Source of the DNA: Ruminococcaceae bacterium UBA737
GTDB lineage: Bacteria > Bacillota > Clostridia > Oscillospirales > Acutalibacteraceae
Direction: 5' to 3'
Length of the DNA: 6,014 bases
Assembly (NCBI GenBank): GCA_002297415.1
Contig: DBKZ01000020.1
Coordinates: 4,577-10,590, forward strand
How positions within the stretch are numbered: position 1 is the first letter of the stretch; each line of letters opens with the position of its first letter. The notes beneath the pieces were generated by a model. It was not told the DNA's origin and did no database searches. It worked only from the letters and a program-made list of their open reading frames with translations. The position numbers and the translations under genes are program-made. Shown piece after piece: positions 5,454-6,014 of the stretch.

Positions 5454-6014
5454 TTACTTTCCGTAAAGCTCAACAAGCTTTTCAAGATGCGCTCTTCTTG
5501 CCTTTGCGGTAGCCGCAGCCTTATCGAAAAGAACTTCGGCGCGCTCGGGGAACGAACGGGTAAGAGAAGAATATCTTGCTTCACCGAGAATGAAATCCTT
5601 ATAATCGGCAGTTGCAGGCTTGCTGTCAAGGCTGAACGGGTTCTTACCCTCTGCCTTAAGAGCCGGATTATAACGGAAGAGATCCCAATATCCGCAGTCA
5701 ACCGCTCTCTTCATTTCCTTCTGGCAGTTAACCATGCCGCCCTTAATAGAGTGCATTTCGCAGGGAGCATATCCGATTACGAGAGACGGACCGTCATAAG
5801 CCTCAGCCTCTTTAATTGCCTTAAGGGTCTGATTCTGGTCTGCGCCCATAGCTATCTGAGCAACATAGATATATCCGTAGCTCATAGCGATTTCAGCAAG
5901 GCTCTTCTTGGCGATTGCTTTACCGGCAGCCGCAAACTGAGCAACCTGACCGATATTGGAAGCCTTTGAAGCCTGACCGCCTGTATTAGAGTAAACCTCG
6001 GTATCGAATACCAT
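5454..6014 (-). CDS. nifJ: Pyruvate:ferredoxin (flavodoxin) oxidoreductase, C-terminal part (partial, 5' end outside window)
   Basis: This enzyme oxidatively decarboxylates pyruvate with CoA to acetyl-CoA and CO2 and passes the electrons to ferredoxin; it is cytoplasmic and central to anaerobic fermentation. Only the last 186 residues are visible, against roughly 1,170-1,200 for the full protein, and the Met at the window edge is internal. The fragment begins in the thiamine-pyrophosphate domain with DTEVYSNTGGQ (residues 4-14); the T-x-V-x-x-N residues there correspond to the Mg/TPP-binding loop of the family. The YAPCEMHSIKGGM stretch (82-94) carries Cys85, which by homology is the remote fourth ligand of the [4Fe-4S] cluster nearest TPP. 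The C-terminal tail (KNPFSLDS and the following helices) is also typical of the family. The stop is TAA at 5454-5456, and an intrinsic terminator starts 29 nt downstream, so the gene is probably transcribed apart from the division operon. No frameshift is seen. Family assignment is very secure; only the exact 2-oxoacid substrate is inferred. Confidence 0.97.
   Translation of the reverse strand: MVFDTEVYSNTGGQASKASNIGQVAQFAAAGKAIAKKSLAEIAMSYGYIYVAQIAMGADQNQTLKAIKEAEAYDGPSLVIGYAPCEMHSIKGGMVNCQKEMKRAVDCGYWDLFRYNPALKAEGKNPFSLDSKPATADYKDFILGEARYSSLTRSFPERAEVLFDKAAATAKARRAHLEKLVELYGK

Noticed and set aside
5487..5969. 160-codon plus-strand open frame
   Set aside because: Antisense shadow of the highly conserved oxidoreductase C-terminus.
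1..6014. Mobile element, CRISPR, prophage or defence system
   Set aside because: No transposase, integrase, terminal repeats, spaced direct repeat array, or restriction or toxin-antitoxin gene is visible; the genes are co-directional core functions with similar composition throughout.

Overview
The window suggests a strictly anaerobic, low-to-mid GC Firmicute of class Clostridia, possibly a gut Oscillospiraceae/Ruminococcus-like organism. The grounds are a pyruvate:ferredoxin oxidoreductase, a Gram-positive style FtsEX–M23 hydrolase cluster, a VanZ-like protein, AT-rich intergenic DNA with near-consensus sigma-A promoters, and GGAGG-type ribosome binding sites. The family placement is inference; no rRNA or other taxonomic marker is present. 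Every gene I accept lies on the minus strand, so transcription runs from high to low coordinates.

Layout in transcription order: (1) 6014-5454, the C-terminal 186 residues of pyruvate:ferredoxin oxidoreductase, cut by the window edge and closed by a strong intrinsic terminator at 5393-5424. (2) 5263-5390, a compact control region: two tandem TGTAAC hexamers, a promoter (TTGAAA-17-TACAAT), and an AT-rich leader with an inverted repeat. (3) 5262-220, one apparent six-gene operon: a PucR/CdaR-type regulator, ftsE, ftsX, a secreted coiled-coil M23 peptidase, a VanZ-family membrane protein, and a cytoplasmic coiled-coil protein of unknown function. The last five genes are separated by 21 nt or less, or overlap. 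(4) 44-219, non-coding DNA with two adjacent hairpins, probably the operon's 3' end. (5) 1-43, a perfect consensus promoter (TTGACA-17-TATAAT) with a GTTAG-N4-CTAAC inverted repeat over its start region. It reads leftward into a gene outside the window.

How the genes work together: FtsE (ATPase) and FtsX (membrane partner) form the type VII ABC complex that in other bacteria switches on a coiled-coil peptidoglycan hydrolase outside the membrane (EnvC in E. coli, CwlO in Bacillus, PcsB in pneumococcus). The third member here is a secreted coiled-coil M23 endopeptidase with intact zinc ligands, so it is the natural partner. The VanZ-like and coiled-coil proteins are translationally linked to this set and may be accessory envelope or division factors, but that is inference. 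The operon is headed by a PucR/CdaR-like regulator, and its promoter carries a tandem TGTAAC motif resembling, with a spacer one base short, the WalR (YycF) box that controls cell-wall hydrolases in other Firmicutes. No mobile element, CRISPR array, tRNA or rRNA was seen. The window is largely an ordinary core region; its unusual points are regulatory and accessory.
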